A stretch of DNA of 64,000 nt from Fragilariopsis cylindrus CCMP1102 (GCA_900095095.1 FMBT01000343.1:62001-126000); one strand, 5' to 3'. Positions 1 through 12,420 are shown, counted from the stretch's first letter. Notes: generated by a model not told the origin, from the sequence alone. A program made the numbers and translations.

Positions 1-32
1 TTCATTAGATTAAATAGTAACGTTTCATTCAC

Positions 33-970
33 TCACAATGAGTTGAAGAAACGATCACCATAATCCCCTGTCAAAATTAAAACAAAATAGAAATGAGTAT
101 CCGAGAAAAGTCATTGACAGCGTTAGATATTCAGTGAATCCTCCTAACAACTCTAAAAGCTGTGTATTCGTATCATTATTCGGAATGATTGTACGTATAT
201 AATAAAACGTACCTAATCCCGGCACAATAAATTTCTCATCATTAAGACAATCATCAATAGCAGCTGTAACAATTTTAATTTCTGGATATGCATCTCCTAG
301 CAACTTCAATGAAAGAGAATAAGGGCATGCAAATGATATAAATGGTCAGATGTAGAATATTTTCAGAAATAACTACGATTTCTCTCCAACCATGACATAC
401 CTTAAGTCCTTCAGGTGCACAAATCATATTAGCAAAAAGGATTCTAGACGGTTTAACATTATATTGCTCGACTAAAACTTCGATTGCTTTCATTGCAGAA
501 CCACCCGTTGCAAGCATCGGATCACATAACAGTACATACTGATTTGCAATATCTGGTGGTAATTTACTATAAAATAATTTTGCTGTTTTTTCTGGAATTG
601 ATTCATCCCGTTGGATTAATATTTTACCAACCCGAACTGCTGGTTCAACTTCACGTACAACTTCAAGTAATGCATCACCGCTTCTAATAATAGAAACAGC
701 ACAAATATCTGTCGGATCGGGTCCACGAACACCATCAAATGATCCACAGGGAGTAGTAATTTTAACCTCCGTCGATGGAAATTCTGCTAATGCATCTTCA
801 GCTAAAATTCTCATAGAACGTTTCGAATATTGAACAAAATCAGCAGGTGATGTAGACGTGTCTCTCATTTTAGTAAATAAAAGATGATGCACTTTTCGTG
901 ATGACGAAATCACCAAGTTAGGATGAAGATCGGAATATGATGTTGTGATTGTTGCTGTTGATGATGTCAT
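33..970 (-). CDS. UPRT: Uracil phosphoribosyltransferase, three exons
   Basis: Salvage enzyme making UMP from uracil and PRPP, presumably cytosolic. Three exons (970-401, 303-213, 67-33) give 231 aa, close to the usual single-domain length. The PRPP-binding loop DPMLATGGS is seen at residues 150-158, followed by ANMICAPEG. After the first intron come LLGDAYPEIKIVTAAIDDC and the uracil-binding end IVPGLG, completed across intron 2 as DYGDRFFNSL-stop. Intron 1 (304-400, 97 bp) has GTATGT and intron 2 (68-212) has GTACGT, both ending in AG; the phases fit exactly. The start is the first ATG upstream of the conserved part. It is divergent from the hydrolase on its right. Family match is seen directly; function follows from the family. 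Confidence 0.93.
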
Positions 971-1657
971 CTTTTCCTTCGCGTTTTTCTGACTTGTATT
1001 GTATTCAAAAAGCTATTCAATATGTACAGGCGAGTTATTTTGTTTTGTTTGAAACCACTGTTTACGATCAGCCACTTCTATTAGTGTTATTTCCAGTTCC
1101 ATCTATCTTCAATCTCCTCTTGGTTCTGTATGGGAGGTTATTGTTCTGTTACGCAATGAGATATGGGATTAAAAAATTATGGATCTTCTTTTTGCGGCAT
1201 TCATAGCAGATACGAGCTTTATTTTTGGGGAGCAGAGGAGGGAATTGCTCGGTAGTAAAAGGGGGAAATATATTATATGACAATGGACACGTGGACAAAA
1301 ATCAGACATCAAATTCTGAGAATCTAAAACGCCGTTCTTCTTTTACCACACTTTACTTCGCTCCACTACCGTAAAACTGCTTCGACGTCAACCTACCATT
1401 ATAAAGCCGACAAGGGGAATTGGGAATGAGCACTGATATACTACTTGTATTCTATTTACGAGCAAACAATCACAAAAGCTTCAAGTGATGCGCTACTAGT
1501 ATTTCTATTTAGCAATTTTATACCGAAGAAAAGGATCTATCGGAATCCAATCTTCGCTTTATCGCTTACCGCTTACTTTTGAAAGACAAACCGACAACAC
1601 AAACAAACAAAACTAATCAATTGTTTTGCTACAATACACTTGTACCAGTTACTTGAT
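971..1657. other. Shared intergenic/promoter region
   Basis: This 687-bp gap separates two divergently transcribed genes (UPRT to the left, alpha/beta hydrolase to the right), so it should hold both promoters. I see no coding potential and no repeat or RNA gene in it. The short open frames that start here lack any family resemblance. Confidence 0.5.
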
Positions 1658-3258
1658 ATGCATCGATATTCATCTTGCACAATATTGTTTGCAATAATGA
1701 TGATTTTCGCATCAAAGTCAACAACGATGGCACTACTAAGGCACACGCAAACAACTACGGCTACACGTACAGCGACAGCATCATGTGCTCTGTTCTCACA
1801 AAGTGAGATAATCGTCAATAAACTTCAACAACGAGGCAGTAGTTGCAGTTATAGTAACAGCGCTCGTCGTTGTGGTACAATCAGCAACAGTCGTCGCAGT
1901 AATTATAATCATAATCATAATCATAACCATAATATTTTCAGCAGAGCGAGCAATTCACAATTCGGTCGTTGTCGATCGTCATCAACGACGGCTTGTCAAA
2001 TGACTATCGCTGATACATCCCTTGGTAGTGAAGAGGGTGCATTATTATTAGACGGATTAGATGTTTATACCGTTCCTGCTAAAGTAGATGATCATCCACT
2101 TACTGTATATGGTATCGGCAATAAAACCCCAAAATCGGATGATCATGTATTATTAATGTTACATGGACGGACATGGTCAAGTGTACCTGTATTTCATTTA
2201 TTAGGTGGACAACGGAATCGTGCAAAAGGGCATGAAAGTCGTAGTTTAATGGAGGCATTACATGATAAGAAAATTACTGTATATTCAATGGACTTTCGTG
2301 GATTTGGTGGTACACCCAATGACCATACTGATTCGGTTGGACCCGATCGATGTGTGGAAGATGTTGAATCTGTATTACATTGGTTAGCAGAACGTCATCA
2401 TTGTAGTACACCTGAAAAGATTAGTCTAATGGGTTGGTCACAGGGTGCACTTGTTGCACAACTTGCCGCACAACGTGATAAGCCACAATTTTCAAGATTG
2501 ATACTATATGGATCAATTTTTGATCCATTAGTTCGATATCCACGCGATCCATTATTTATACGAAATAAAGAAAATTCAACCGCATATAATAATACGTTCG
2601 ATGATGCGATTGAAGATTTTACTATTGAGGGGACGATCCCACCAAAGGCTGCTACCTACTTCGCTGAAGCGGCCTTACTAGCAGATCCTGTCAAGGCACA
2701 ATGGAAACATTTGTATCAATTTAATAATTGTGATCCAGCTCGGGTGCATGTTCCGACTTTAGTTGTAAGTTCTAATTATTTTATCTGTCTTGTCTTGTGG
2801 AGTAATATATATGTGCGAAAATTAATTATCAAATGGATGAGCAAAACTGATCAATCGGATTGTACAATTGTTGGCGAGAGATGTGTTTAATAAATTGTGT
2901 CATGAGAAATAATTTTGAAACCAAAAAGAAAGCGCCCAACTGATTCTTTTTCTCGTCTTTCTATATTCTTCGTTTTGACTATTTCCCGAACGATAACACG
3001 ACCGACTTGATCAAAATCCGATATAATTAAAAAAAACAAATACCCATACAGGCTGTGGGTGATCAAGATCCGTACGCTCCAATCCATGTCCAACAAGAAT
3101 TGTTTACAAATCTAGGTAGAGGGAATGATCGAACATGGAGTATTCTTTCCGACGCTGATCATGCTGTACATTTATTAGAAGGTCGATCACGGTTTACCAA
3201 CGTCATAACAAGTTTTATTATGAATGGTAAAAAGATCGGAAAAGAAATATTGAGCTGA
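1658..3258 (+). CDS. Alpha/beta hydrolase, possibly organelle-targeted
   Basis: Serine hydrolase of the alpha/beta fold; substrate unknown. Two exons (1658-2764 and 3052-3258) give 437 aa. The first ATG begins MHRYSSCTILFAIMMIF, a hydrophobic signal-like segment, followed by about 100 low-complexity Ser/Thr/Asn/His residues before the domain starts near residue 130. Landmarks: oxyanion strand LMLHGRTWSS, nucleophile elbow GWSQGA with Ser261, acid in GDQDPY (Asp375 most likely) and histidine in DADHAVHL (His406). The acid and His lie in exon 2, so the 287-bp intron (donor GTAAGT at 2765, acceptor ending 3051) is needed for a complete triad. The signal peptide plus Ser/Thr linker suggests ER or plastid import, but no clear Ala/Phe cleavage motif is seen. 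Confidence 0.85.
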
Positions 3259-3665
3259 TAAAATAATATATCATCCTGATCATTGACTATTTATTTTTTC
3301 TCTTCGTAGCGACTCGTAACAAAGAAATAACGCGAAAGAAAGAAAGCTACGAAAATAAGTAATAGAAGTTATAAAAAATAGTAGCACAGTATAGCTTACT
3401 AGAATTGTTTGTCGGCATTCTCACGCATAGTGTTGTAAGAAATTCTCCTGTATAAAATCATACAGAGTGAGTGTGGCTGTGCGTAATATGTAGAATGCGT
3501 ATTTAAAGAGTATATTGATAGAAAATAATTGCGAAGTCACAAGTAAATGTTACTGTAGAACATTGTACGATTTGCATATTATAGAGTAAGATCTACTTCT
3601 CATAGAATGTGAGCGTTCTCCATCATCGTCATCAACTTTTTAACTCGCTTATTCTGATCATTTGT
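3259..3665. other. Convergent intergenic gap
   Basis: About 400 AT-rich bases between the 3' ends of two convergent genes. I see no open frame of note, repeat or RNA gene; it should contain two 3' UTRs. Confidence 0.4.
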
Positions 3666-5436
3666 TTATTGAAACGTATTCTGATCATCGTTTAGTAACT
3701 TGTCGAATTCGTCAAGATCGAATTTCTCCTTCTTCTCTACTAGTACATCGACAGATTGATTCGTATCAAAATCGTATCTTCTCCCTTCAACAATTTGCGG
3801 TTCGTTGCGAACTTGGCAGCAGCCTTCAACTTACGTAAAACGGTACCTCCTCCAGATTTGGCAAGTTCTTTCCATCTTCGTCGTGCCTTGTTTCGGCCCT
3901 GAATTTTCGCATTTTGGGACGATATCCAAAAATTTCTAGCTACCGGTATGGAAATGAACAAAACTGCATACGCTACCAACGCCGGATATAGAGTCTGAGC
4001 CACGCCCAAAAATGATGGTAGACGTACACCGTACAGGTCGTATTGATTGAATAGATTTCCTAGATATAGCACTCCTCCAAGGTTGACAACTCCCAGCGCA
4101 CCGGCGAAGAATTTGTATGTAGCAGGAGCTACACTAAATTTATAATCACGTTCTTGCAGCACAGACGGGTCCATTAATTCTGATTCTGATTCTTCTTCCG
4201 GTGTCATTGGCGGGACAACACCTTTTAAAATTTCCATCAGGTCATCCTTGTCACGGGCGCCTCGAGTTGAAACACCGTTCATTCGGAATAAGTTTTGAAT
4301 ATCTCTGGATGATGCATTGGGAGCTAAGCCAGCACGTTTCAATAGCATAGCCGATTCCGATGCCTGCGGTAAAATATTTGACGTTGATGCTGATACTTGC
4401 AGGTCCGGAAAGGTGTAAATGATATCACCATCCTCTGTGACAGTGGGCATTCCATCCAATTGTGACACAATCGGTAAAACGAAGGACTCGTCTACATATG
4501 ATGAGGAATCATCTGGAAGATCGGGTGCGTCACAATAGGGTGCCAATTGTTCTGCTGTTACCGCCCCTTTATTATCCCGGATCATTTGCGCTGCTAGGCT
4601 GAGACGTTTCTCTTCTAAACCTGCATTCGGATCACCGTCCCCGAACACGAAAGAAAATGCAGATTCTAAGAATCCCATCTCTTCAGGATCCTTCACATCA
4701 TTTCCCTTCCCATAATATCCATAAGATCCGTACGGTCTATAGTAGAAGAAATCAAATGGACTAGGTCCCCACATACCACCAAACCCCCCACCGAATGGCG
4801 ACATACCACCACCTCGTCGGTTGTCTCTTCTGTCATCACTTGATTCACCTTGTGATTGCAACACCATTATAGCCGAAAATACGAGCGCAATCGACGCAAC
4901 GAGTGCGACACCGAATCCTACTCTAATCCCTGTGAAAACTACAGGCCATGCCTTTTCAAAAGATTGTCGAGCCTTGTACTTAGCGGAATTTGATGCTAAT
5001 ACAGAATTAAGATTATTTGGAAATTCGTACAACAATTCACCGTCTTTCGATACGGATATGTCACCCTGTGAAAGTGATGCAAGCGTAGTAAGATCCTTTC
5101 GTGCTTGAGATAAACTCACACCAGCTCTTGTAGCAACGTCTGATGCTATGATAATTTCGGACTTTGATTCAATTACGGCATCCACTACAGGTTTAGATGG
5201 AAGCTTTTCCATTACTTTCTCATTGAGGGAAGATGTCATCATTCTTAATTCTGGGGAGGAGGAAAATCACTATTGTTGATCCATATTGATGTTGGTGTCG
5301 TACCTACCGATCGTATCGTTGGTATCGATAACAATTTGTGTGTCGTCGGAGAAATGGCAACGAAAGCATTTGCGGCAGTAATGCAAACAGTGATAAAACA
5401 GAAAAGATATATCGACGTTACAGCGGATTGTTTCAT
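3666..5436 (-). CDS. Plastid membrane protein, At5g03900 family (frame break near 3' end)
   Basis: Homologue of the plant/cyanobacterial membrane family that databases label 'iron-sulfur cluster biosynthesis family protein' (Arabidopsis At5g03900); the biochemical role is not established. Exon 1 (5436-5304) encodes MKQSAVTSIYLFCFITV and then ANA|FVAIS, the secondary-plastid signal. A short 53-bp intron (5303-5251, polypyrimidine then CAG) joins it in frame to the body. Family landmarks: FGVALVASIALVFSAI membrane segment, a Gly/Arg/Tyr-rich loop, FSFVFGDGDPN, then VDESFVLPIV, IIYTFPDLQ and two C-terminal membrane helices. Near 3,776-3,784 the frame shifts by one base; the other frame continues FDLDEFDKLLND to a stop at 3666, so the simple stop at 3740 probably reflects a lost A. 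Convergent with the hydrolase on its left. Confidence 0.8.
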
Positions 5437-5952
5437 ATTGTTATTTATCAACTATTCTCTCTTGTCTCACGAGTAGCACAACAAAAGTATTGCGTATGAC
5501 TACAATGTATTATTGGGTTTTGTTTATGTATCTTGTCTTGATATCACACACAGTAATAGGAATAGAGCAAAAGAAACATAGTACCGTAGAACGACGCAGA
5601 ACGCAAGAAGAGAGAATTGATCAGCACGAGCTAATCGAAAAAATATCTTGACATGACGCCCCGTTCACGATTGTTGATTTGATTCATTTCAGTCACGAGA
5701 CACGCGTCGAAACCGAGTGCATGCAAGACTGTTCAAGCTTTTGAGATTTTTTGTTTGCTTGTTGACAATCATTCTACATTTGAATGTAAATAAGACAGTG
5801 GGTATTTCTAAGTTACTTGTACAGGTAAAGATTTACTAGTTTTGACATCATGTTAGACTTGCCATGATTGTTCCACTTCAGAATCGGAACCAGCAATTCA
5901 CATTGAAGTAATTAAAACTGTACATGCAATAAACAACTACCCTGTAGAGCAC

Positions 5953-5993
<41 letters not shown>

Positions 5994-6528
5994 GACCATA
6001 CATCTATCTGCTTGGTTTTGGTTGACATCCACTCTATAATGTTCCTAGAGAATGGTGTTGCAGGATTAGGATTACAAGTACAATTGTAGACCCAAAAAAT
6101 AAAATAGGTGATCATGTGAATAGCAGTAAAGTATAGTAGGAATATAATATGAGTAAAAAAAACAGCGTTCTTGTCACAGTGTTGATTTCACATTTCGTCT
6201 CATAAAATCGTTGAACGTTTAAAAAGCATCATATAAAAAGTGAGACAGTGAGTGTGTGTTGAAGGCTATAATGTTTATACCCGTATTAATAACGGTATTC
6301 TTTCCGCGAGATGGCCACCCCATTTTTTTGTATCAGTTATCGCTGTTTTTCGTTCACACATTATTTCACTAATATTGTTCCTAAAGCATACAGCAGCTCA
6401 ATAACAATTCTCTCTCTTACCGTTTTCACATACATACTCTGAACTCAAATACGATAGCGAAATAGGTAGTATTTCATGCGAAGAATAGATCAAATAAAGG
6501 AGAAGAAACCCTGAAAAATTAGTTCATC
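5437..6528. other. Intergenic region with CA microsatellite
   Basis: About 1.1 kb between two divergent genes. It holds an (AC)n microsatellite at about 5,955-5,993. No convincing coding frame or RNA gene is visible; the left part should contain the promoter of the plastid protein and the right part that of the four-TM protein. Confidence 0.5.
5955..5993. repeat. (AC)n microsatellite
   Basis: Nearly uninterrupted AC dinucleotide run of about 38 bp in intergenic DNA; two CATA interruptions at its left end. Confidence 0.9.
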
Positions 6529-8384
6529 ATGGCGTGCTGTAAATCGTTGTTGGCAAGGAGGATAGTGCTGTAAGTAGAATGATGCAATGAAGATACGAAA
6601 TCGTGGTGTGTTTGTTACATATTTACGTATTTGATTTCGACTCTATAACTTATTAGTAATTTTTTGAAATTTTGTTGGTATGGTTGGTATGTATTGATGC
6701 AGCTGGTATATTCTTCTTGGATCAATTGTTATCCTCCCGCTTACATGCAATGTGAGTTTGGGATGCAGATTCATTAATGTTGGTTTCAACCAAAATAATT
6801 TTCCAAGGCCTAGGAATATTCAAAACTTCTATATATGCTGAAGCTCAGACCGGTAGTAATGATCTAGGAGAATTTCTTGGTTGTGTAAATTATTCACAGT
6901 TTTGGGAGGGACAAACGGATGACTTAGGATTCGCAGCTTCTCGCTTCGCTGGAGGCTTTCTATTAGGCTTTACTACTCTAGCTACTATCCTTAATATATG
7001 TCTTCAGTGCTTTAGTAAGCATGGCAAGTCTAGTCTATGGAATTTAATGAGGGTTTGTTACTTACTAGCTCTCGTCAGTCAGGGAATTATGTACGCAATT
7101 TTCGGTTCGGATATGTGCACAGATCTGGATAGTACACAAACATGCTGGCCAGGTCGCAATGGAATCGCTGGGGTGTTAAATTTCGTTCTTTTGTTTGGAA
7201 TGGTAATCACAACATGCGCTTCATTCCCTCCACGCAATCCAGTATTCCAGTGTTGGGAAAGTCAGGAGGATTATGGTGACGAAGATGAAGAGGATTCAAC
7301 TGACGAAGAAGATGGAGATATGAAAAAGTTCAAATCGCTTGGAGCAGGAAAAGGTGATTACGACGACGCCTCATCCCTCGGAGATGCCGTTTCACTTTTC
7401 GGTGGGTCTCGTATGTCGAGAAAGTCAAAGAAGTCATTATATCAGCAACAATCATCGGTGAAATCGATAATGAAAGAGGAAGAAATTTCAGTGGCAGAAA
7501 AAGGTTTATCTGTATCCGGTTCTACTAAAAGTCATAAATCCAAGGCGTCGATATCTATAGCTGGAGCTGAAAAGTATTTGGTTAATACGGAGACAGGTTC
7601 TGTTGCCAATAAATCTATACCTAACTCTACTAGCTTGATGAGTCGTATATCCACTGTATCGAATACGTCCCGGAAGTCAAAATCTGAATCAGTAGTCGAG
7701 CCTGAGCCATTCTTGGTAACGGAAGAAGATTCTGTGCATGGGAAATCATCTGTAGTAACATCTAAGAGTAACAGATCCTCAAAATCCAACGCGTCTCAAA
7801 TATTGAAAAAGCTCATACCCGGTGCGAAGAAGAATTTGGTAACAAAAAAGGAACCTAATGACAATGCATCCATATCTAGCTCAAAAAGTAATAGGAGCCA
7901 TAGGTCATCTCAATCGAAGGCAGCGATGGTAAATTCAACGGGATCTGTTGCTTCCGCTCTTAGCAATAATACAGAAGAAATGGCTAATTTTGTTGAACAA
8001 CTTGTTGAGATGACTGAATTGAGTGATGGAGGACGACGTGTGAAAACTGATGAACAAGATAGACAGATCGAACTTGTCGATGAATATCCTGCCAAGGTTA
8101 ATGGTGAAATCGAATTAAATCCTAGTTCTGATTTGGTAAAAATTCGTACAGAATACTACGACTTAGGTTCGAGAACAGTGAAGGAAATTACGCATAGCGA
8201 CGGATCTCGCACGGTCATTACTACCATTGTAGCAAGCCCTACAAACAATGAAACGATGCCAACAGAACAAGTAGAAGCAGGAGCAGATCCAGAAGCTGTG
8301 CTCTCATCTGAAGGTTCTATCTCATCAACCAATTCTTCGAAATACAAGACCCGGGAACAGGAGGGAAAGGCTTCAGCAAAATGA
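6529..8384 (+). CDS. Four-transmembrane protein with long Ser-rich cytosolic tail
   Basis: Not recognised as a named family. Three exons (6529-6569, 6703-6751, 6849-8384) give 541 aa; donors GTAAGT and GTGAGT, second intron 97 bp. The small first exons supply the start (MACCKSLLARR) and TM1 (IVLLWYILLGSIVILPL). TM2 lies in RFAGGFLLGFTTLATILNI, TM3 in LLALVSQGIMYAIF, TM4 in GVLNFVLLFGMVITT. Short extramembrane loops contain paired cysteines (GCVNYSQF; DMCTDL and QTCWPG), a claudin/tetraspan-like pattern. From about residue 180 the protein is acidic, then very rich in Ser/Lys with repeated SKSNRS motifs, a likely phosphorylated disordered tail of more than 300 aa. Probably a surface or endomembrane protein; the role is unknown. 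Confidence 0.7.
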
Positions 8385-8636
8385 GAGATTGCTCTTTCGG
8401 CCGCCACACCTGCTAATTAGTTTATTCGTGGATTTATTATAACTAATAAATACACGTGGTGAAAAGTGGGTTTCGTGCAACTCTATACTTTATGTTAACA
8501 AGATAGATAAGTTATTTGTATCCTACGTGTTGCTCAAAATCTAGTTACTAATAGTAGCATATATATATACATATTTATATGTATCAGGTAGTTCTATTGA
8601 TAATACTTTCGTCTATTATCTATTAGTTGAAAATGT

Positions 8637-11180
8637 CTATTGACCCTTTGTAACGAGACGCTCGATGAGTTCAGCTTTTTTTCCAGATACTCTCATTTTA
8701 CGTTCGCGGAGCAGATCTTTGAGTTCTACGACAGTTTGTTTCTGTAGATTATATCTATCAAAGACTGCGGAAGAAGGCTCGTCTGAACTACTATTTCTGA
8801 TCTGACTATTTTGTTCGAGCGGTACATGCTGTGTACCATTTTGTCTGATATCTTTCGAAAGCTCACCTGATCTACTTTTTCTACTCTGTACTTTTCGTCC
8901 GAAGAGCGGTACGTATTGTGTATCATTTTGTTCTATATCATTCGAAAGCTCGTCTGATCTACTCCGTCCATTTTGTTCGTGCGGTACATGATGTATATCA
9001 TCTTTTGATGGTGACGATGATGTACTTGGTCTTTTCCTCGTCGTGTTCTTGCTCTTCTTTTTCGTATCATCTGATGTCATTGTCATAATCATCGGTTTAG
9101 AACCATCAGCATCCCACCAATATGGATATTGTTGTTTTGGATCTTGATGGAATCGTAATGCCAATTGATTCGTTTTCACACGATTCTTTGAAAAGTTTCG
9201 TAATTCTAATCCAGATTCATCCGATGCACGACTTAATGCAACATACAGTTGTGCTTCTGCAAAGACTTGACCAACGTCTGCAATAACATAGTCTAATGTC
9301 AAGCCCTGGGCCTTGTGCGTTGTAATAGCCCATGCTAATTTTAATGGTATAGCAGTACGTGTACAAATACCCATACCGAGAAGACGAGATTGGAATTTTT
9401 GAGGTTTTATTACCTGTGAAAGACCATTCTTAAATTGTACAACGGGGTATTTGTCAACACCCGGTAATAAATTGTCATCACTACTTGCCGAATTCTTCAC
9501 AGTACGGAAACCAATAACTTTTCCCCGTGAACCATTTGCAAGTCTTGTATTTTGATTCAAATTTTTGATTAACATAACTTGTGCACCAATTTTCAATTGT
9601 AAATCTTGTTCTGCAATACACGCCGTAAAGAATGAATTACGTTGTAATTGTTTTCTCACCGATGGTCCGGATCCTTTTTCAACTTCGACTTCATCTAATG
9701 CTGAATACGAGACAGATTCTCCTGGTAATTTATTCAAATCAATAGAGTTATCTCTGTCAACATTAACATTTTTTGAATGTAACACAGTTGGTCGGATACC
9801 AAATTCATTTGGTGGGAGTGGTCGTTCACATTTTTCGCGTAAATATCGAACTGTTTCGTCATTGACATTCCCTATACGTATATCTTGTAAGATACGAACA
9901 AAGTCTCTATTACTTTGTCGAAAGACCTGCTGTAATTCAACAAAATCAAAATTGGATTCCTCCCATGCCAGAGATTGGAAACAAAATCCACGGTTTAAAA
10001 ACAACCAATCTCTTGCATCTTGGGGATTATCTAAACCCTCCTTCTCTTGTAATGCGAGCGTCATTTGATCAACTTCTCCTCTACGTGGTGCAATCGGTGA
10101 TAGTTGTAAGAAGTCACCACACACAACTAGTTGGATGCCACCAAATGGTCTTGGATCTTTCCGGATATCACTAACGATCACTGATAGACTATCAAAGAAT
10201 TCACCTGATACCATTGAAACTTCATCTAATACTAATATTTTGAGTGATTTCCATTTTTTCGCAATTTTTTTATTTGATTTTGTTTTACTGAAATCTGTAT
10301 ATATCTTCGGTATCCCAATTCCCGCAAATGAATGCATCGTTTGTCCCTCTAATGCAATCGCTGTTGATCCTGTTGGTGCAACCGCAACATATTCATCATC
10401 TGCATAATTATTTTCAATATATTCTAATGCCTTTTTCAATACAAGTGATTTACCTGTACCAGCTACACCCGTAACAAATACATTACGACCCTCTCTTATA
10501 CAATTCAAGGCTTGTGCCTGTTCATCACTTAACATTGATTCATCTACGGTACTGTCATTATTGTCATCGTTACTACGTATTTTCTCGGAAGAAGAAGATG
10601 ATGACAATGGATCCTTTGACATTGTCACGCCATTATTATGCTTCTTGTTCCTTTCCATTATTCTTTTTTCAGGATTATCGTTACGTAATTGCTCTTCAAA
10701 AATTACAAAATCTTCATCGTCTTCTTCATTGTAAGCTTCATCTTCATCTTCATCAGACTGGTTCATTTCTAATGCCAACACACTTTTTTTCAAGAGGTGC
10801 GTTGCCGTTGCAGTTGCAGTCGTTGGCATAGTGGAAAAGCATTCCACCGATGTCAGTGCTGATGGAAAACATCGGAAATAATGATTTTGCAATATATAAG
10901 TAGAAAGAAAAAAGATCTTTACACCGATCCCATTACTATAATTATTCTTTCCTCTACCAGATAGTAGTTGTAGCATTCTATTACTGGTATTCAATCTCCT
11001 CCTTGTTATTGCGTTTGCGTTTGTGTTTGGGTTGTACTTGTAGCAGTAGTTGCTATTAGATTTTGTAAGTGCAGTTGCTGGTCTTACTATTGCAGATGAT
11101 GATGATGATGATGATCGAGAATGTGAATATGAATATACTGTTCGAAATGATTTGCTCAAAAACGGTAAACACCAGCCCAT
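8637..11180 (-). CDS. PIF1-like: PIF1-family DNA helicase with C-terminal SAP domain
   Basis: Superfamily 1B 5'-3' helicase, 847 aa, no intron. Residues 1-130 are basic, Ser/Asn-rich and may be a mitochondrial presequence. Helicase motifs in order: Walker A GVAGTGKS (about 237-244), motif II VLDEVSM (about 317), CGDFLQLSP (about 357), QQVFRQSN, KIGAQVMLIKN, NGSRGKVIGF, THKAQGLTLD (about 620) and VALSRA. After a disordered stretch with three diverged copies of a DELS-rich segment, the last about 36 residues (LKDLLRERKMRVSGKKAEL) form a SAP motif, a small DNA-binding fold. PIF1 enzymes unwind G-quadruplexes and act in mitochondrial and nuclear genome upkeep. The ATG at 11180 has no in-frame ATG closer to the motifs that would keep the presequence. 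Confidence 0.92.
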   Translation of the reverse strand: MGWCLPFLSKSFRTVYSYSHSRSSSSSSSAIVRPATALTKSNSNYCYKYNPNTNANAITRRRLNTSNRMLQLLSGRGKNNYSNGIGVKIFFLSTYILQNHYFRCFPSALTSVECFSTMPTTATATATHLLKKSVLALEMNQSDEDEDEAYNEEDDEDFVIFEEQLRNDNPEKRIMERNKKHNNGVTMSKDPLSSSSSSEKIRSNDDNNDSTVDESMLSDEQAQALNCIREGRNVFVTGVAGTGKSLVLKKALEYIENNYADDEYVAVAPTGSTAIALEGQTMHSFAGIGIPKIYTDFSKTKSNKKIAKKWKSLKILVLDEVSMVSGEFFDSLSVIVSDIRKDPRPFGGIQLVVCGDFLQLSPIAPRRGEVDQMTLALQEKEGLDNPQDARDWLFLNRGFCFQSLAWEESNFDFVELQQVFRQSNRDFVRILQDIRIGNVNDETVRYLREKCERPLPPNEFGIRPTVLHSKNVNVDRDNSIDLNKLPGESVSYSALDEVEVEKGSGPSVRKQLQRNSFFTACIAEQDLQLKIGAQVMLIKNLNQNTRLANGSRGKVIGFRTVKNSASSDDNLLPGVDKYPVVQFKNGLSQVIKPQKFQSRLLGMGICTRTAIPLKLAWAITTHKAQGLTLDYVIADVGQVFAEAQLYVALSRASDESGLELRNFSKNRVKTNQLALRFHQDPKQQYPYWWDADGSKPMIMTMTSDDTKKKSKNTTRKRPSTSSSPSKDDIHHVPHEQNGRSRSDELSNDIEQNDTQYVPLFGRKVQSRKSRSGELSKDIRQNGTQHVPLEQNSQIRNSSSDEPSSAVFDRYNLQKQTVVELKDLLRERKMRVSGKKAELIERLVTKGQ

Positions 11181-11488
11181 ATCATTGTTCGATCCTTGAC
11201 TATTGATGAGGTAGTGACTATTGTGCTGATGATAGAAGGTAGCTCTCTACTGTATGATAGTGAACTGACTGGTTTGATGTACAGAATTTGTTGCATGGTC
11301 GTCGAGATATCAGATACGACAGCAGTAGATCTTATGCATTTTTAAATTAATGTGGCGCGCCGATGGCATTGGTGGTCAAGCGCCTTCTTAAAAAAATGAA
11401 AAAAAAATGAAAAAAATCGTCTCCCCCCTGCGATGCCTGATCAAATCCAAAAAAATCAGCAACAATTTCAAATCATTTCACTTACTTC

Positions 11489-11640
11489 ATCATCATCATC
11501 ATCATCATCATCTTCTTTATCTTCATCTTCATCTTCATCTTCAACATCAACAACAACAACAACAACAACAGCATGCCAGCAGTATGATAGCAGTATGACA
11601 GTAGTATGGCAGCAGTATGACAGCAGTATGACAATAATAA
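11489..11640. repeat. Compound simple repeats
   Basis: Adjacent runs of TCA, TCTTCA and CAA triplets followed by several copies of an 11-12-bp CAGCAGTATGA-type unit. Pure low-complexity DNA upstream of two divergent promoters. Confidence 0.85.
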
Positions 11641-12063
11641 TAATAAATGGGTCAAGAAAGATGGATTCAATTGATTCAAATTAAATGTAGCACAACAATA
11701 TGAGAAGATATCGAGTCAACAGAGAAAAGAGAAGAGTGGGGCTATACCTCCCAGCATCAGGAAGAAAGAGGCACTACTATACCTTACCACCAGGATAATG
11801 ACACATAATTATTCTATTTCTTTTTCAATTGACAAAAACACGGATGTGTTCCGGCACAGCTTCATTCATTTATGGGCTGACTTCTTTGGAGTATTTGATG
11901 GAACTTTGGAATTTTCTACGAGTAGTGTTGCAAATTTTCATGCCAAATATACTAAATTATGTGTATGCATTACATCATCATACATATTATTATATATTAT
12001 AATAATACATTTTAGCTAAAAACAGCAATGAATTAATCTCAAGAATATATTTTCGTTGTTATA

Positions 12064-12081
12064 TTTCGCGCGGCGCGCAAA
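12064..12081. promoter_or_regulatory. Head-to-head E2F-like sites
   Basis: TTTCGCGC and, facing it, GCGCGCAAA lie next to each other about 340 bp before the CDC50 start. Each fits the E2F consensus TTTSSCGC. E2F/DP factors are known in diatoms, but binding here is inference from the motif alone. Confidence 0.3.
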
Positions 12082-12420
12082 CGGTTCAAAAATGAAAATT
12101 GTTTCTGCGCTATAATTTAGTTAGTAAACTAGTGCGCGATAGACGACATTACGAGTACAGGCAGCAGCAAAAAGTTTGACCTTACCAATGCTTCTTGCCT
12201 TTAAATGTGAGTTTGAAAGGGACACAGCACACCACAGCAGAATAACAGAGTTCGATGTACTGTATGTCGTCATTGAATATCGAAAACACAAATCAAGAAG
12301 ACTTGAAGGTATAGTATCACAATCGTATCAGATAAGCCTTACTGTATCAGATAAGCTCTCCCATCGGAACGAAAGCAAGAAATCACATAGGTCACTACAA
12401 TAAATACTTTGCTGTCGATC

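Larger units (their letters stand above)
11181..12420. other. Low-complexity intergenic region
   Basis: About 1.2 kb between divergent genes. It carries clustered trinucleotide and pentanucleotide repeats (11,489-11,640: TCA, TCT, CAA and a GTATGACAGCA-like run) and an AscI-like GGCGCGCC near 11,355. Open frames here are repeat translations and are not called as genes. The right part is the CDC50 promoter. Confidence 0.5.
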
